From: Hyphomicrobiales bacterium
Lineage (GTDB): Bacteria > Pseudomonadota > Alphaproteobacteria > Rhizobiales > Aestuariivirgaceae
Direction: 5' to 3'
DNA: 64,000 nt
Assembly: GCA_025359265.1 (NCBI GenBank)
Contig: JANYHB010000001.1
Location: 1 to 64,000, forward strand
Positions within the stretch are counted from its first letter, which is position 1. The number at the start of each line of letters is the position of its first letter. A model generated the notes under the pieces. It searched no databases. It had not been told where the DNA came from and saw nothing but the letters and a program-made list of their open reading frames with translations. Positions 33,688 through 42,887 of this stretch are shown here, piece by piece. The translations under genes and the position numbers were made by a program.

Positions 33688-34101
33688 ATGAAGCGCTTGG
33701 TCTTACTGTTCGCACTCTTCGCAACTCCAGCTTTGGCCCAAGACAGCCCGGCGGCCAACGACGCCTATAAAGCCATCATCACCCACCAGTTGCAGGCTAT
33801 CGCTAAAGACGATGGTGAATCGGCTTATGCGGAAGCAGCTCCCAATGTGCGAAAGATTTTCCCATCTGCAGAAGTGTTCATGAATATGGTGCGCGGCGGC
33901 TATCCGCAGATTTACCATAACAAGCAATACAGTTTTGGTGATTCTGGCACTGATGCCTCTGGCAGACCTTATCAAAAGGTAGAAATTCTGAGCATGGATG
34001 GGGTGCGCTATGAAGGCATTTACTTCATGGAACGCCAACCTGATGGCAATTGGAAAATCTCAGGTGTGGTGATGACCCAGGTCGAAGGCTCTGACGCGTA
34101 A
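33688..34101 (+). CDS. DUF4864 domain-containing secreted protein
   Basis: A 137-residue protein with an N-terminal signal peptide (MKRLVLLFALFATPALA, then QDS). The mature part has 'IITHQLQAIAKDDGESAYAEA', 'FMNMVRGGYPQIYHNKQYSFG' and 'GIYFMERQPDGNWKISG', matching DUF4864, a SnoaL/NTF2-like fold family. Role unknown. AGGAGGC precedes the ATG. It is divergent from the MoxR gene and upstream of the carnitine operon. Confidence 0.85.
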   Translation: MKRLVLLFALFATPALAQDSPAANDAYKAIITHQLQAIAKDDGESAYAEAAPNVRKIFPSAEVFMNMVRGGYPQIYHNKQYSFGDSGTDASGRPYQKVEILSMDGVRYEGIYFMERQPDGNWKISGVVMTQVEGSDA

Positions 34102-34196
34102 ACACCTGCGGCGTTTTTAAGCCAAATTTGGCCTCATTTCTCTAGCAGTGGCGTGAACAATCGCATAGTTTGGGCGCTTGAGGAGAACCGCCCCAA

Positions 34197-35081
34197 ATGC
34201 AGCCCAAAGTTATCATCACCTGCGCGGTAACCGGCGCCGGAGACACGGTTGCCAAACATCCCACCATTCCCGTTACGCCCGAGCAGATAGCCAATGCGGC
34301 GCTTGAGGCTGCTTCGTCGGGTGCCACCGTGGTGCATTGCCATGTGCGTGACCCGAAAACCGGCAAAGGTTCGCGCCGCGTTGATCTTTACCGTGAGGTC
34401 ATGGAACGCATCCGCGCCAGGAACACCGAGGTCATTATTAACTTAACCGCGGGAATGGGCGGCGATTTGGTGATCGGAGATGGCGAAAGACCAATGGAAT
34501 TTGGTGCGGGCACCGATGTGGTCGGGCCGCTCGAACGCTTGTTTCATGTCAAAGAACTGCGCCCGGAAATTTGCACGCTTGATTGTGGTTCGCTAAATTT
34601 CGGTGATGGCAATGGTTTGGTGGTGCAAACTCCAACGCAATTGCGCGAACAGGCCCGCCTCATCAAATCCTATGGCACCAAACCGGAGATGGAGATTTTT
34701 GATTCCGGCAATTTGTGGTTTGCCAATCAATTGGTGAAGGAAGGCCTGATTGATGGCCCGCCGCTTTATCAACTCTGCCTCGGCATTCCTTGGGGTGCGC
34801 CTTACAACCCTGAAACGATGGTCTATCAAAAATCCCAACTGCCGGCAGATGCGGTGTGGGCCAGCTTTGCCATTGGCCGGCAAGAATTCCACGCCGTGGC
34901 CCAAGCCGTTTTGCTTGGCGGCCACGTGCGCGTGGGATTGGAAGATAACCTTTATCTCGACAAAGGCGTATTCGCTTCCAATGGTTCGCTTACCGAAAAA
35001 GCCGTGAAGCTGATAGAGATGCTCGGCACCAAAGTGGCAACACCACAGGAGGGCCGAGCAATTTTGGGCCTAGAGAAATGA
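34197..35081 (+). CDS. Beta-keto acid cleavage enzyme (BKACE), probably 3-dehydrocarnitine-cleaving
   Basis: A 294-residue TIM-barrel protein of the BKACE family (formerly DUF849, PF05853), which uses acetyl-CoA to split beta-keto acids. The zinc-binding HxH is in 'VVHCHVRDP', and '[14 protein letters not shown]' and 'DNLYLDKG' are typical. Because carnitine dehydrogenase follows at once with a 4-base overlap, the likely substrate is 3-dehydrocarnitine. The products would be glycine betaine and acetoacetyl-CoA. Substrate assignment rests on context. GAGGAG lies upstream of the ATG. Confidence 0.88.
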   Translation: MQPKVIITCAVTGAGDTVAKHPTIPVTPEQIANAALEAASSGATVVHCHVRDPKTGKGSRRVDLYREVMERIRARNTEVIINLTAGMGGDLVIGDGERPMEFGAGTDVVGPLERLFHVKELRPEICTLDCGSLNFGDGNGLVVQTPTQLREQARLIKSYGTKPEMEIFDSGNLWFANQLVKEGLIDGPPLYQLCLGIPWGAPYNPETMVYQKSQLPADAVWASFAIGRQEFHAVAQAVLLGGHVRVGLEDNLYLDKGVFASNGSLTEKAVKLIEMLGTKVATPQEGRAILGLEK

Positions 35082-36058
35082 ACCGGATCAAAATCATCGG
35101 CATTGCCGGAACGGGCCTGATCGGCGCGGGCTGGGCGGCGCGCGCACTGATCCGTGGGATTGATGTGATCGCTTTTGATGTTTCGCCTACTGCAGAAGCC
35201 AAACTGAAAGCCCAAATCAAAACTGCCTGGCCTTCGATGGAAAAGCTTCTGGGCAAGCCCAAGAAGCGCGGGAAACTCGCTTTTACAACTGACCTTGCGG
35301 CAATGGCCAGCAAAGCCCAATTCATTCATGAAGCAGCCCCAGAGCGCAAAGACCTGAAAATCAAGTTATTCAAAGACGTTGATGCCATTGCCAACCCCAC
35401 CGTGATTATCGCCTCTTCATCGTCAGGTTTCCTGCCCACCGATTTGCAATCTGAATGCAGACACCCAGAGCGCGTGATCATCGGCCACCCGTTTAATCCA
35501 GTTTATCTTTTGCCGCTGGTTGAAACCGTTCCTGGCAAACTGACATCGGACGACGTGATGGACCGTGCGGGTGTCTATTTCGAATCGATCGGCATGCAGG
35601 TGCTGCGGCTGAAAAAAGAAATTGACGGATATATTTGTGACCGCCTGCAAGAAGCCCTGTGGCGCGAAGCACTGCACATCCTCGACAAAGACATCGGCAC
35701 CACGGGTGACATCGATGACTCAATTGTTTACTCTGCCGGAATGCGCTGGGCCTTCATGGGGTCCTTCATGACTTATCATGTCGGTGGCGGCCCAGGCGGG
35801 ATGCGCGATTTTATCAAACAATTTGACCCAACCCTGGCCCTGCCGTGGACTGATCTGAAATTTCCAAAATGGAACGACGCGTTGGAAAAGCGTTTGATCG
35901 AAGGCACTGATGCGCAAGCCGCTGGCCGCAGCGTGGCCAAGATCGAGGCGCAGCGAAACGCCATCTTGGTGGATATGATGAAACTCTTCAAGAAACACAA
36001 AATCGGCACTGGCCTTGTGCTTGCACGCGAGGCAAAAAAGCCCAAGAAGAAAAAATAA
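35078..36058 (+). CDS. lcdH: L-carnitine dehydrogenase (3-hydroxyacyl-CoA dehydrogenase-like)
   Basis: A 326-residue NAD-dependent dehydrogenase that oxidises carnitine to 3-dehydrocarnitine. The N-terminal Rossmann motif is '[15 protein letters not shown]', followed by '[13 protein letters not shown]', '[17 protein letters not shown]' and the catalytic-His region '[17 protein letters not shown]'. The C-terminal domain has '[19 protein letters not shown]'. Some rhizobial versions carry a fused thioesterase domain; this one does not, ending in a lysine-rich tail. Its start overlaps the BKACE stop, and its stop overlaps the next start (TAATG). Confidence 0.9.
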   Translation: MNRIKIIGIAGTGLIGAGWAARALIRGIDVIAFDVSPTAEAKLKAQIKTAWPSMEKLLGKPKKRGKLAFTTDLAAMASKAQFIHEAAPERKDLKIKLFKDVDAIANPTVIIASSSSGFLPTDLQSECRHPERVIIGHPFNPVYLLPLVETVPGKLTSDDVMDRAGVYFESIGMQVLRLKKEIDGYICDRLQEALWREALHILDKDIGTTGDIDDSIVYSAGMRWAFMGSFMTYHVGGGPGGMRDFIKQFDPTLALPWTDLKFPKWNDALEKRLIEGTDAQAAGRSVAKIEAQRNAILVDMMKLFKKHKIGTGLVLAREAKKPKKKK

Positions 36059-37221
36059 TGGATTTCAGCCTGAGCGAAGAACAAAACCTTATCATCAACA
36101 CGACAAAGAACTTCGTTGCCAAAGAACTCTATCCGCATGAGAAAGAGATTGAAGAATCCGGAATTCTGCGTCCAGAGCTGCGTGATGAGTTAAAGGCCAA
36201 AGCCATCGCTGCTGGCCTTTTCGCTGCCAATATGCCCCAGGAAGTGGGTGGTGCCGGGTTGGATACGCTAAGCTGGTGCCTTTATGAAAAAGAGTTGGGT
36301 CGCGCCAATTATGCTTTGCACTGGACTTGCGTGGGAAGGCCTTCAAATATCCTGATGGCGTGCAACACCGAGCAGCGCGAGCGCTACACCCTGCCCGCAG
36401 TGCGCGGCGAAAAAGCCGATTGCCTGGCGATGACGGAACCCGGCGTTGGTTCTGATCTTCGCAGCATGAAAACCTTTGCTCGCGCTGATGGCGATGATTT
36501 TGTGATCAACGGAGTGAAACATTTCATCAGCCACGGCGAGGAAGCGCATTTTACTGTTTTGTTTGCTGCAACGGGTGAGGAAGAAACGCCACGTGGCAAA
36601 AAAAAATTGATCACTGCCTTCCTTGTTGACAAGGGTACTGCAGGTTTCACCGTGCGCGAAGGCTATAAAAATGTTTCGCATCGCGGCTATCCGAATTCCA
36701 TTTTGGAATTCAATGACTGCCGAATCCACCAATCGCAAATCTTGGGAGAACTCCACAAGGGTTTCGAAGTGGCCAACGCGTGGTTGGGCGCAACGCGACT
36801 GCAGGTAGCCTCAACTTGTTTGGGCCGCTCTGAACGCGCCCTCGAACTTGCTCTGCAATATGCCGTAGACCGACAACAGTTCGGACAGCAAATCGGTAAG
36901 TTCCAAGGCGTATCATTCAAGCTCGCCGACATGGCAATGGAGCTGAAAGCCGCTGAACTGCTCACCCGCGAAGCCGCATGGAAATTCGATCAGGGAACCG
37001 TGACTGAGATCGATATGTCCATGGCCAAACTCAAATCCACTGAAGTTTTGGCCATGATTGCTGACGAAGCGATCCAAATCCACGGCGGCATGGGGCTGAT
37101 GAGTGACTTGCCGCTCGAGCGCATTTGGCGTGATGCCAGGGTGGAACGCATCTGGGAAGGCACATCCGAAATTCAGCGCCACATTATCAGCCGCGCTCTG
37201 CTGCGTCCACTGGGTGGCTGA
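36058..37221 (+). CDS. Acyl-CoA dehydrogenase, candidate gamma-butyrobetainyl-CoA dehydrogenase
   Basis: A 387-residue FAD-dependent acyl-CoA dehydrogenase. Typical blocks are 'CLAMTEPGVGSDLRSMKT' (FAD/substrate loop), 'DRQQFGQQIGKFQGVSFKLADM', 'IQIHGGMGLMSDLPLERIWRDAR' and the C-terminal 'IWEGTSEIQR'. In a carnitine operon the natural guess is a CaiA-like enzyme converting gamma-butyrobetainyl-CoA to crotonobetainyl-CoA. The exact substrate is inferred from neighbours only. Confidence 0.9.
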   Translation: MDFSLSEEQNLIINTTKNFVAKELYPHEKEIEESGILRPELRDELKAKAIAAGLFAANMPQEVGGAGLDTLSWCLYEKELGRANYALHWTCVGRPSNILMACNTEQRERYTLPAVRGEKADCLAMTEPGVGSDLRSMKTFARADGDDFVINGVKHFISHGEEAHFTVLFAATGEEETPRGKKKLITAFLVDKGTAGFTVREGYKNVSHRGYPNSILEFNDCRIHQSQILGELHKGFEVANAWLGATRLQVASTCLGRSERALELALQYAVDRQQFGQQIGKFQGVSFKLADMAMELKAAELLTREAAWKFDQGTVTEIDMSMAKLKSTEVLAMIADEAIQIHGGMGLMSDLPLERIWRDARVERIWEGTSEIQRHIISRALLRPLGG

Positions 37222-39254
37222 TGGCACTCGCCCGCCTCCTCAACCCACGCTCGATAGCATTTATCGGCGGCAATGAATGTGCCATCGCCATCACTCGCAC
37301 GCGGGAACTTGGCTTCACCGGGAAAATCTGGGCGGTGCATCCGTGGCGCGAAGAATTGGGCGGCATCAAGACTGTGAAATCGGTAGAAGAGATTGAAGGT
37401 GCGGTGGATGCTGCTTTCATCGCCGTGAAGCGCGAACCCACAATCAACATCATCGGTGCTCTGAGCAAAATGGGTGGCGGCGGCGCTGTGATCTATGCTG
37501 CAGGTTTCGCCGAGCAAGGAGCAATTGATCTTCAAGACAAATTGTTGGAGGCCGCCAATGGCATGCCACTGATTGGCCCCAATTGTTATGGCTTCGTCAA
37601 CGGGCATGCGCGCGTAGCGCTTTGGCCAGACGAACACGGCATCACGGTGCGCGACACTGGCGTTGCAATTATCACCCAATCCGGCAACATTGCGTGCAAC
37701 CTTACCTTTACACGCCGCGAATTGCCCTTGGCCGCAATTTACACGATAGGCAATCAGGCCGATATCGATACCGCCCGCATGGTCGACGCGCTGTGTGATG
37801 ATCCGCGCATCACCGCCATCGGATTGCACATTGAAGGATTGAAAGATGTGCCTGCCTTCGCCCGCGCCGCTGAGAAGGCCCGTGCCAAAAAAATCCCCAT
37901 TGTGGCGCTCAAGACCGGAAAGTCGCCGCAAGGTGCCAAGGCAACGCTCAGCCACACCTCATCACTGTCAGGTGCAGATCAACTGTATGACGCGCTCTTC
38001 GATCGCCATGGCGTGGCGCGTGTCGAAACTGTATCTGCTCTGGCAGAAACCTTGAAATTCTTGCATCACGGCGGGCCACTGGCTGGCGCAGATTTGGTGG
38101 CAATTTCCAGTTCGGGCGGTGAAGCCGCTTTGCTGGCCGACATGGCCGGAGGCCGCAATGTTTCGCTGCCACCTTTCGATGCTGCCGCAAAGGCCAGAAT
38201 CGCCGCAACACTTAACGAGTTCGTGACCATCGATAATCCTCTTGATTATCACACTTTCATTTGGGACGACGAAGCCAAGCTGACCGCCACTTTCACTGCG
38301 GTTCTTTCGGCCAAGTTTGCTTGCGGTGCCATGATCCTGGACGCGCCCAGCCTGCCCCACATGAACCCTAAGGCTTGGTATAAATCCACCCGTGCCTACA
38401 TCGCTGCTGCCAAAGCCAATAATGCGCGCGCGGTGATCGTTGCCAGCCTGCATGAAAACTTGCCCGCAGAAATGATGGCCGAATTGGCGGCGGAAGGCAT
38501 CGCCCCCATGTTGGGTTTTGACGATATGCTCACCGCTATCGAGGCTGCTGCACTGATTGGCGCGCGTGGGGCTGACCCAACCGAACGCCCAGTCATTTCG
38601 GAAGTGCTGCTGGCAACACGTGAACCACAACTGTTGACGGAATATGCCGCCAAGCAGCTGCTCGCTGAATTCGGGCTTGTAATTCCGTTCGGCGCAATCT
38701 GTAAAATCGCCGAGGCCGGCAGCGTTGCAAGTGAACTCGGCTTCCCAGTTGTGGTCAAAACATCATCAAGCTCCATCGCCCATAAAACCGAACTGGGCGG
38801 CGTGGCACTTAATCTCAAAACTGAGGCGGAAGTTCGCATTGCAGCGGGTCAGATGGCAAAGCATGGCCCAGAAGTGTTGGTTGAAAAAATGGTTCAAGGT
38901 GTGGTGGCCGAATTGATCGTGGGCGTTAAGCGCGATCCGCAATTTGGTCTCGCTCTGGTTATTGGCGCGGGCGGCATTTTTACTGAACTGCTGAGAGATT
39001 CCGTCACGCTGCTGCTTCCCACCAACCGTGTTGAAATCATCCGGGCGCTGAACAAACTGCGCATTTGGAAACTGGTCACAGGATTCCGTGGAAAATCCGG
39101 TGACGCCGAAGCCATTGTAAAATCCGTCGAAGCCGTCGCCAGTTTTGCTGCGGCCCATCAATCCACTTTGGAAGAACTCGACATCAACCCGCTTTTCGTG
39201 CTGCCGCATGGTGCCGTGGCCGCCGACGCTATGATCAGAATGAGGCCGACATGA
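37221..39254 (+). CDS. ADP-forming acyl-CoA synthetase (acetate-CoA ligase family)
   Basis: A 677-residue protein with both halves of NDP-forming CoA ligases. The N-terminal CoA-binding domain has 'NPRSIAFIGGNECAI', the ligase-CoA domain follows ('IITQSGNIACNLTF', phosphohistidine region 'TLSHTSSLSGAD'), and a C-terminal ATP-grasp domain (about 455-670) has 'ELGFPVVVKTSSSSIAHKTELGG' in two blocks and 'ELIVGVKRDPQFG'. It probably activates a betaine such as gamma-butyrobetaine or carnitine to its CoA thioester. Being ADP-forming, the reaction is close to reversible. Start and stop overlap both neighbours. Confidence 0.9.
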   Translation: MALARLLNPRSIAFIGGNECAIAITRTRELGFTGKIWAVHPWREELGGIKTVKSVEEIEGAVDAAFIAVKREPTINIIGALSKMGGGGAVIYAAGFAEQGAIDLQDKLLEAANGMPLIGPNCYGFVNGHARVALWPDEHGITVRDTGVAIITQSGNIACNLTFTRRELPLAAIYTIGNQADIDTARMVDALCDDPRITAIGLHIEGLKDVPAFARAAEKARAKKIPIVALKTGKSPQGAKATLSHTSSLSGADQLYDALFDRHGVARVETVSALAETLKFLHHGGPLAGADLVAISSSGGEAALLADMAGGRNVSLPPFDAAAKARIAATLNEFVTIDNPLDYHTFIWDDEAKLTATFTAVLSAKFACGAMILDAPSLPHMNPKAWYKSTRAYIAAAKANNARAVIVASLHENLPAEMMAELAAEGIAPMLGFDDMLTAIEAAALIGARGADPTERPVISEVLLATREPQLLTEYAAKQLLAEFGLVIPFGAICKIAEAGSVASELGFPVVVKTSSSSIAHKTELGGVALNLKTEAEVRIAAGQMAKHGPEVLVEKMVQGVVAELIVGVKRDPQFGLALVIGAGGIFTELLRDSVTLLLPTNRVEIIRALNKLRIWKLVTGFRGKSGDAEAIVKSVEAVASFAAAHQSTLEELDINPLFVLPHGAVAADAMIRMRPT

Positions 39255-40033
39255 CTTCCCCCATCCGCGTTGAAAAAAACGGCCCCATCCTGGAAGTTAC
39301 GATTGACCGCCCCAAAGCCAACGCCATTGATGCGGCCACCAGCCGCATCATGGGCGACACTTTCGCGGCGTTCCGTGACGACCCTGCTTTGCGCGTGGCT
39401 ATCCTGACCGCCGCCGGCGAGAAATTCTTCTGCCCCGGCTGGGATTTGAAGGCTGCAGCTGCTGGCGAGGCACCGGATTCACATTATGGTGTTGGTGGCT
39501 TTGGCGGGTTGCAGGAATTGCCCGGCCTCAATAAGCCCGTGATTTGCGCTGTCAACGGGCTGGCCTTTGGTGGTGGTTTTGAAATCATGATTTCGTGCGA
39601 CATCATCATCGCAGCAGATCATGCCACTTTTGCACTACCCGAAATACGCTCTGGCACGGTGGCCGATGCCTCAACCATCAAACTTCCGCGCCGCATTCCT
39701 TATCACGTCGCCATGGAATTGCTGTTCACGGGCCGGGTGATCGATACCATGGAAGCAAAACACTGGGGCCTTATCAACGAGATCGTGCCGGCAGATCAGT
39801 TGATGTCCCGCGCGCGCCAACTTGCAAATCAACTCGCCGAAGGCCCCCCACTTGTCTTTGCCGCAATAAAAGAAATTGACCGGGAAACTTCTCACCTTCC
39901 CATTCAGCAGGCCATGGATATGGTGACAAAACGCAAACTGAAAACAGTGGATACGCTCTATTCTTCTGCCGATCAAAAAGAAGGTGCCATAGCCTTCACG
40001 GAAAAGCGCAAACCCGTTTGGCGTGGCATTTGA
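39251..40033 (+). CDS. caiD: Enoyl-CoA hydratase family, carnitinyl-CoA dehydratase-like
   Basis: A 260-residue crotonase. The oxyanion-hole segments are 'KFFCPGWDLKAAAAGE' and 'VNGLAFGGGFEIMISCD', with 'FALPEIRSGTVADAST' carrying a conserved acid. 'LFTGRVIDTMEAKHWGLINEIV' is usual for the family. It resembles CaiD, which adds water to crotonobetainyl-CoA to give L-carnitinyl-CoA. The operon context supports that, but related crotonases could look alike. Last gene of the five-gene run. Confidence 0.85.
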   Translation: MTSPIRVEKNGPILEVTIDRPKANAIDAATSRIMGDTFAAFRDDPALRVAILTAAGEKFFCPGWDLKAAAAGEAPDSHYGVGGFGGLQELPGLNKPVICAVNGLAFGGGFEIMISCDIIIAADHATFALPEIRSGTVADASTIKLPRRIPYHVAMELLFTGRVIDTMEAKHWGLINEIVPADQLMSRARQLANQLAEGPPLVFAAIKEIDRETSHLPIQQAMDMVTKRKLKTVDTLYSSADQKEGAIAFTEKRKPVWRGI

Positions 40034-40069
40034 GTTGCTTGGTCCTGCAAATCAGCGCAAGCAGCGCAG

Positions 40070-40960
40070 ATGCTAAACCGCCGCACTTTTCTTAAAACCA
40101 TTGGAGCCCTCTCTGCCGTGGGCATCGGCACCGTAACTTATGGAGTGGTGATCGAAGCCGGGTTCCTGCTGAACACGTCAGCCTACGCCTTCACGCCGCC
40201 GCGCTGGACGCCCGGCCTGAAACTGCGCGCCGTGGTAATTGCCGATCCTCATGTGGTTGAACCATTCTTTCCACTGTCTCGGTGGCAGAATGTGGTTGAA
40301 GTGGCGCAAGCCTTGGAACCGGATGTAATTTTTATGTTGGGCGATTATATCTCCGGAATAAAGTTTGGAACAAGCGCAGTGCCAGTTACAGATATTGCGC
40401 GCGTGGCGGCTGGTCTCAAGGCACCCCTCGGCGTTTATTCAATCAACGGAAATCACGATTGGTGGAGTGATAGTGAAGCGCAACGCTTAAAGCAGGGTCC
40501 GCCAATCATCCAGCGTGCCTTTGAAGATGCAGGCATTCCGGTGCTGGCCAACAGAGCGGTGCGCCTTGTGAAAGATGGATATCCATTTTGGGTGACAGGC
40601 ACAGACAGCATAATTTCCTATATTCTACCACCCGATAATTTCCAGGGTACCGCTGATTTGCCTGCCACTTTGGCGCAAGTAACAGACGATGCGCCGATCA
40701 TTCATTTGGCGCACGAACCTGACTTATTTGCTGAAATGCCCGATCGCGTTTCCCTCACTTTGTCGGGACACACGCATGGTGGACAAATTCGAATTTTTGG
40801 TTCGGCACCACTCACACCATCGCTTTATAGCCGTAGCCATAGTTATGGTTACATTATCGAAAACGGCAAGCACTTGTTGGTTTCCGGTGGTCTTGGAACG
40901 TCTACAATCCCGATACGCCTAGGCGTGCCACCTGAGATAAATTTGCTGGAACTGGGTTAA
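40070..40960 (+). CDS. Metallophosphoesterase, YkuE/YaeI-like
   Basis: A 296-residue calcineurin-type phosphoesterase. Metal ligands appear in 'VVIADPHVV', 'FMLGDYIS', 'SINGNHDWW', 'IHLAHEPD' and 'SGHTHGGQIRIFG'. The N terminus 'MLNRRTFLKTIGALSAV' has twin arginines followed by a hydrophobic stretch, so it may be Tat-exported or membrane-anchored. Relatives hydrolyse lipid A precursors or other phosphodiesters; the substrate is open. It is 36 bases after the carnitine operon, and its stop overlaps the convergent SDR stop (TTAA). Confidence 0.9.
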   Translation: MLNRRTFLKTIGALSAVGIGTVTYGVVIEAGFLLNTSAYAFTPPRWTPGLKLRAVVIADPHVVEPFFPLSRWQNVVEVAQALEPDVIFMLGDYISGIKFGTSAVPVTDIARVAAGLKAPLGVYSINGNHDWWSDSEAQRLKQGPPIIQRAFEDAGIPVLANRAVRLVKDGYPFWVTGTDSIISYILPPDNFQGTADLPATLAQVTDDAPIIHLAHEPDLFAEMPDRVSLTLSGHTHGGQIRIFGSAPLTPSLYSRSHSYGYIIENGKHLLVSGGLGTSTIPIRLGVPPEINLLELG

Positions 40961-41736
40961 CTTTTTAAAATGGGGTGGGTGCGAAAAACGCCGGCTGGTA
41001 ATTGCTCAAAATCGATCACAGTGCCATTCATCATCCGCGCCGATGGCGAGATGAGATAGGCCGCCAAATCCGCAATGTCAGAGGGCAATATCAATCGCCC
41101 TGCCGGGGTTTGTGCGCCAATCAGCTCACCCCAATTCTCTGGCATCTGGTGCACTTTGGTCTGCGTGCGCTGCTCGCCCTCCGTAAAGGCCCAACCCAAA
41201 TTGATGCAAAAGGCCCTGATGCCTTCCCACGCCCACACATGGGCAGCGTGTTTCGTCAATTGCACCAAAGCTGCTTTGGTTGCGCCATAAATAGCCAAGT
41301 TCGGCGGGCCCCCCTGGGCTATCATCGACGCGACGTTGATGATGGTGCCCGATTTCTGCATCTTCATAATCTTCGCCGCCTCTTGCATCAAAAAAAGTGG
41401 CGCTTTTACGTTGATATCAAACAAGCGGTAATATGTGTCCAGTGATGCATCTTCGATAGATGCGCGAGACACGTCGCCCGCCGCATTGACCAATACATCC
41501 AAGCTCCCGAATTTATCAGCACAAAATTGAACGGCGCGGCGTGGCGTTGCGTCATCACGCAAATCGCCCACCATGGCTTCCACGCGGCCCAGTTTCGACA
41601 AAGCCGCCGTTTCCTGCGCCAAACGCCCTTCGTTGACGTCGGTGATGACAACCTGGAAGCCCTCAGCCAAAAGGCGCGCGGCAATGGCGGCCCCAACTCC
41701 CTGCGCACCACCAGTGATCAAGGCTGCGCGAGACAT
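40957..41736 (-). CDS. SDR family oxidoreductase
   Basis: A 259-residue short-chain dehydrogenase. The NAD(P)-binding 'ALITGGAQGVGAAIA' is at the N terminus, 'LVNAAGDVSRA' follows, with the catalytic Ser in 'NVASMIAQGGPPN' and 'YGATKAALV' giving the Tyr and Lys. The acidic residue after the second strand ('VVITDVNEGR') suggests NAD rather than NADP. Substrate unknown. It lies two bases downstream of an L,D-transpeptidase gene on the same strand. Confidence 0.93.
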   Translation of the reverse strand: MSRAALITGGAQGVGAAIAARLLAEGFQVVITDVNEGRLAQETAALSKLGRVEAMVGDLRDDATPRRAVQFCADKFGSLDVLVNAAGDVSRASIEDASLDTYYRLFDINVKAPLFLMQEAAKIMKMQKSGTIINVASMIAQGGPPNLAIYGATKAALVQLTKHAAHVWAWEGIRAFCINLGWAFTEGEQRTQTKVHQMPENWGELIGAQTPAGRLILPSDIADLAAYLISPSARMMNGTVIDFEQLPAGVFRTHPILKS

Positions 41737-41738
41737 GC

Positions 41739-42206
41739 TCAGTCGGTGACGATTACACGAGAACGCGATGCACCATATTGTTCAACCAAGGCAAACAATT
41801 TCGCCGCATTGTCCGGATGCAAGCGCACACACCCATGCGACGCCGGATGCCCCAATGATTTGATGTGATATGAGCCGTGAATGGCAATGCCGCCGTCAAA
41901 AAAAACAGAATTAGGCATGGGTGAATTATCATACTTTTTCGAGAACCACACCTTCGCCAAACGCTGCACGTGGAATGTGCCGCGCGGCGTGTGATAGCCC
42001 ACTCCAGCGGTTGATACCGGCCAAGATCCAGCGGGCCAACCATTGACAGTGAGGGAGAGGTTTTGGCTGCTCACCGTTATATGTGCAACGACAATCGGTG
42101 GCACAGGAGGCAAACGGAGGTGGTGCACGTGGCGCGATTTTGCTTCCGCAGCACCACTAAATATCAGGCCCAGCGCCAGAACAAAAGCCGCAATTGGTTT
42201 CCACAT
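41739..42206 (-). CDS. L,D-transpeptidase (YkuD domain), copy 1
   Basis: A 155-residue exported cell-wall enzyme. From ATG 42206 it has a signal peptide (MWKPIAAFVLALGLIFSGAA), then the YkuD domain with 'GYHTPRGTFHV' and the catalytic 'IHGSYHIKSLGHPASHGCVRLH', whose Cys is the nucleophile. Such enzymes make 3-3 crosslinks or attach proteins to peptidoglycan. It is closely similar to the next gene upstream and presumably arose by tandem duplication. Confidence 0.92.
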   Translation of the reverse strand: MWKPIAAFVLALGLIFSGAAEAKSRHVHHLRLPPVPPIVVAHITVSSQNLSLTVNGWPAGSWPVSTAGVGYHTPRGTFHVQRLAKVWFSKKYDNSPMPNSVFFDGGIAIHGSYHIKSLGHPASHGCVRLHPDNAAKLFALVEQYGASRSRVIVTD

Positions 42207-42289
42207 TTTCGCGAATCCGCCCCTATAAACCCCGACAACAACATCGCAGAGGCCGAAACACAACGCAAGCAGCTTTCACATGCTTCGAA

Positions 42290-42805
42290 TTATTGCGTTA
42301 CCACAATCCGCGTTCGCGCCATGCCGAAATGCTCTACCAACGCGTAAAGTTCAGCGGCGTGTTGGGGTAACAATCGAACGCAACCGTGAGAGGCCGGGTG
42401 GCCTAAAGCCCTGATGTGATACGTGCCATGGATTGCGTTGCCACCGTGAAAGAATACGGAATTTGGCATGGGCGAATTGTCGTATTTCTTCGAAAAATAA
42501 ACCCGGGCCAGCCGCGTGGCCCGAAATGAACCCTGTGGCGTGTGAAATCCGGGTTTGGCGGTAGAGACAACCCAATCCGCATAGCGATCTCCATTCACGG
42601 AAACGCTCATGTGTTGTGTGCCAATGGCGATGTGCGCCACAACGATTGGCAACTGTGCAATGTGATGTTTTTTAGCTCGGTGAATACCGCGAGTGTGGTG
42701 ATGGCGGTGGTGATTACGGTGATGATGGCCTTTGGCAACGGCATCGCCGATCGAGAACGAAAACGTCAGAGCAGCGACCAAAAACGCCAGAGTAGATTTT
42801 TTCAT
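42290..42805 (-). CDS. L,D-transpeptidase (YkuD domain), copy 2 with His-rich linker
   Basis: A 171-residue paralogue of the neighbouring enzyme, sharing 'FSKKYDNSPMPNSVFF', 'HIRALGHPASHGCVRL' and the same end. It has a clear signal peptide (MKKSTLAFLVAALTFSFS, cleaved near 'AVAKG'). Between the signal and the catalytic domain lies a stretch of about 25 residues rich in His and Arg (residues 27-49), not present in copy 1. The linker could bind metal or anionic cell-wall polymers; this is speculation. ATG 42805 is preferred over 42835 because it starts the signal peptide. Confidence 0.92.
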   Translation of the reverse strand: MKKSTLAFLVAALTFSFSIGDAVAKGHHHRNHHRHHHTRGIHRAKKHHIAQLPIVVAHIAIGTQHMSVSVNGDRYADWVVSTAKPGFHTPQGSFRATRLARVYFSKKYDNSPMPNSVFFHGGNAIHGTYHIRALGHPASHGCVRLLPQHAAELYALVEHFGMARTRIVVTQ

Positions 42806-42887
42806 ATTCAATTCCCAAAGAAGCGGCCTCCTCAATGAGAAATTCAGCTTCGCAGGGGTGCGTGGTTAATGCAAAGTTAATGGCGAA

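Noticed and set aside
34116..34132. Short palindrome GCCAAATTTGGC after the DUF4864 gene as a terminator
   Set aside because: The stem is only six AT-containing pairs with no loop and no T-tract, so it is not convincing.
37173..37955. A 260-residue minus-strand ORF opposite the CoA ligase gene
   Set aside because: It crosses the ligase start, which is coupled to the preceding gene; no domain features.
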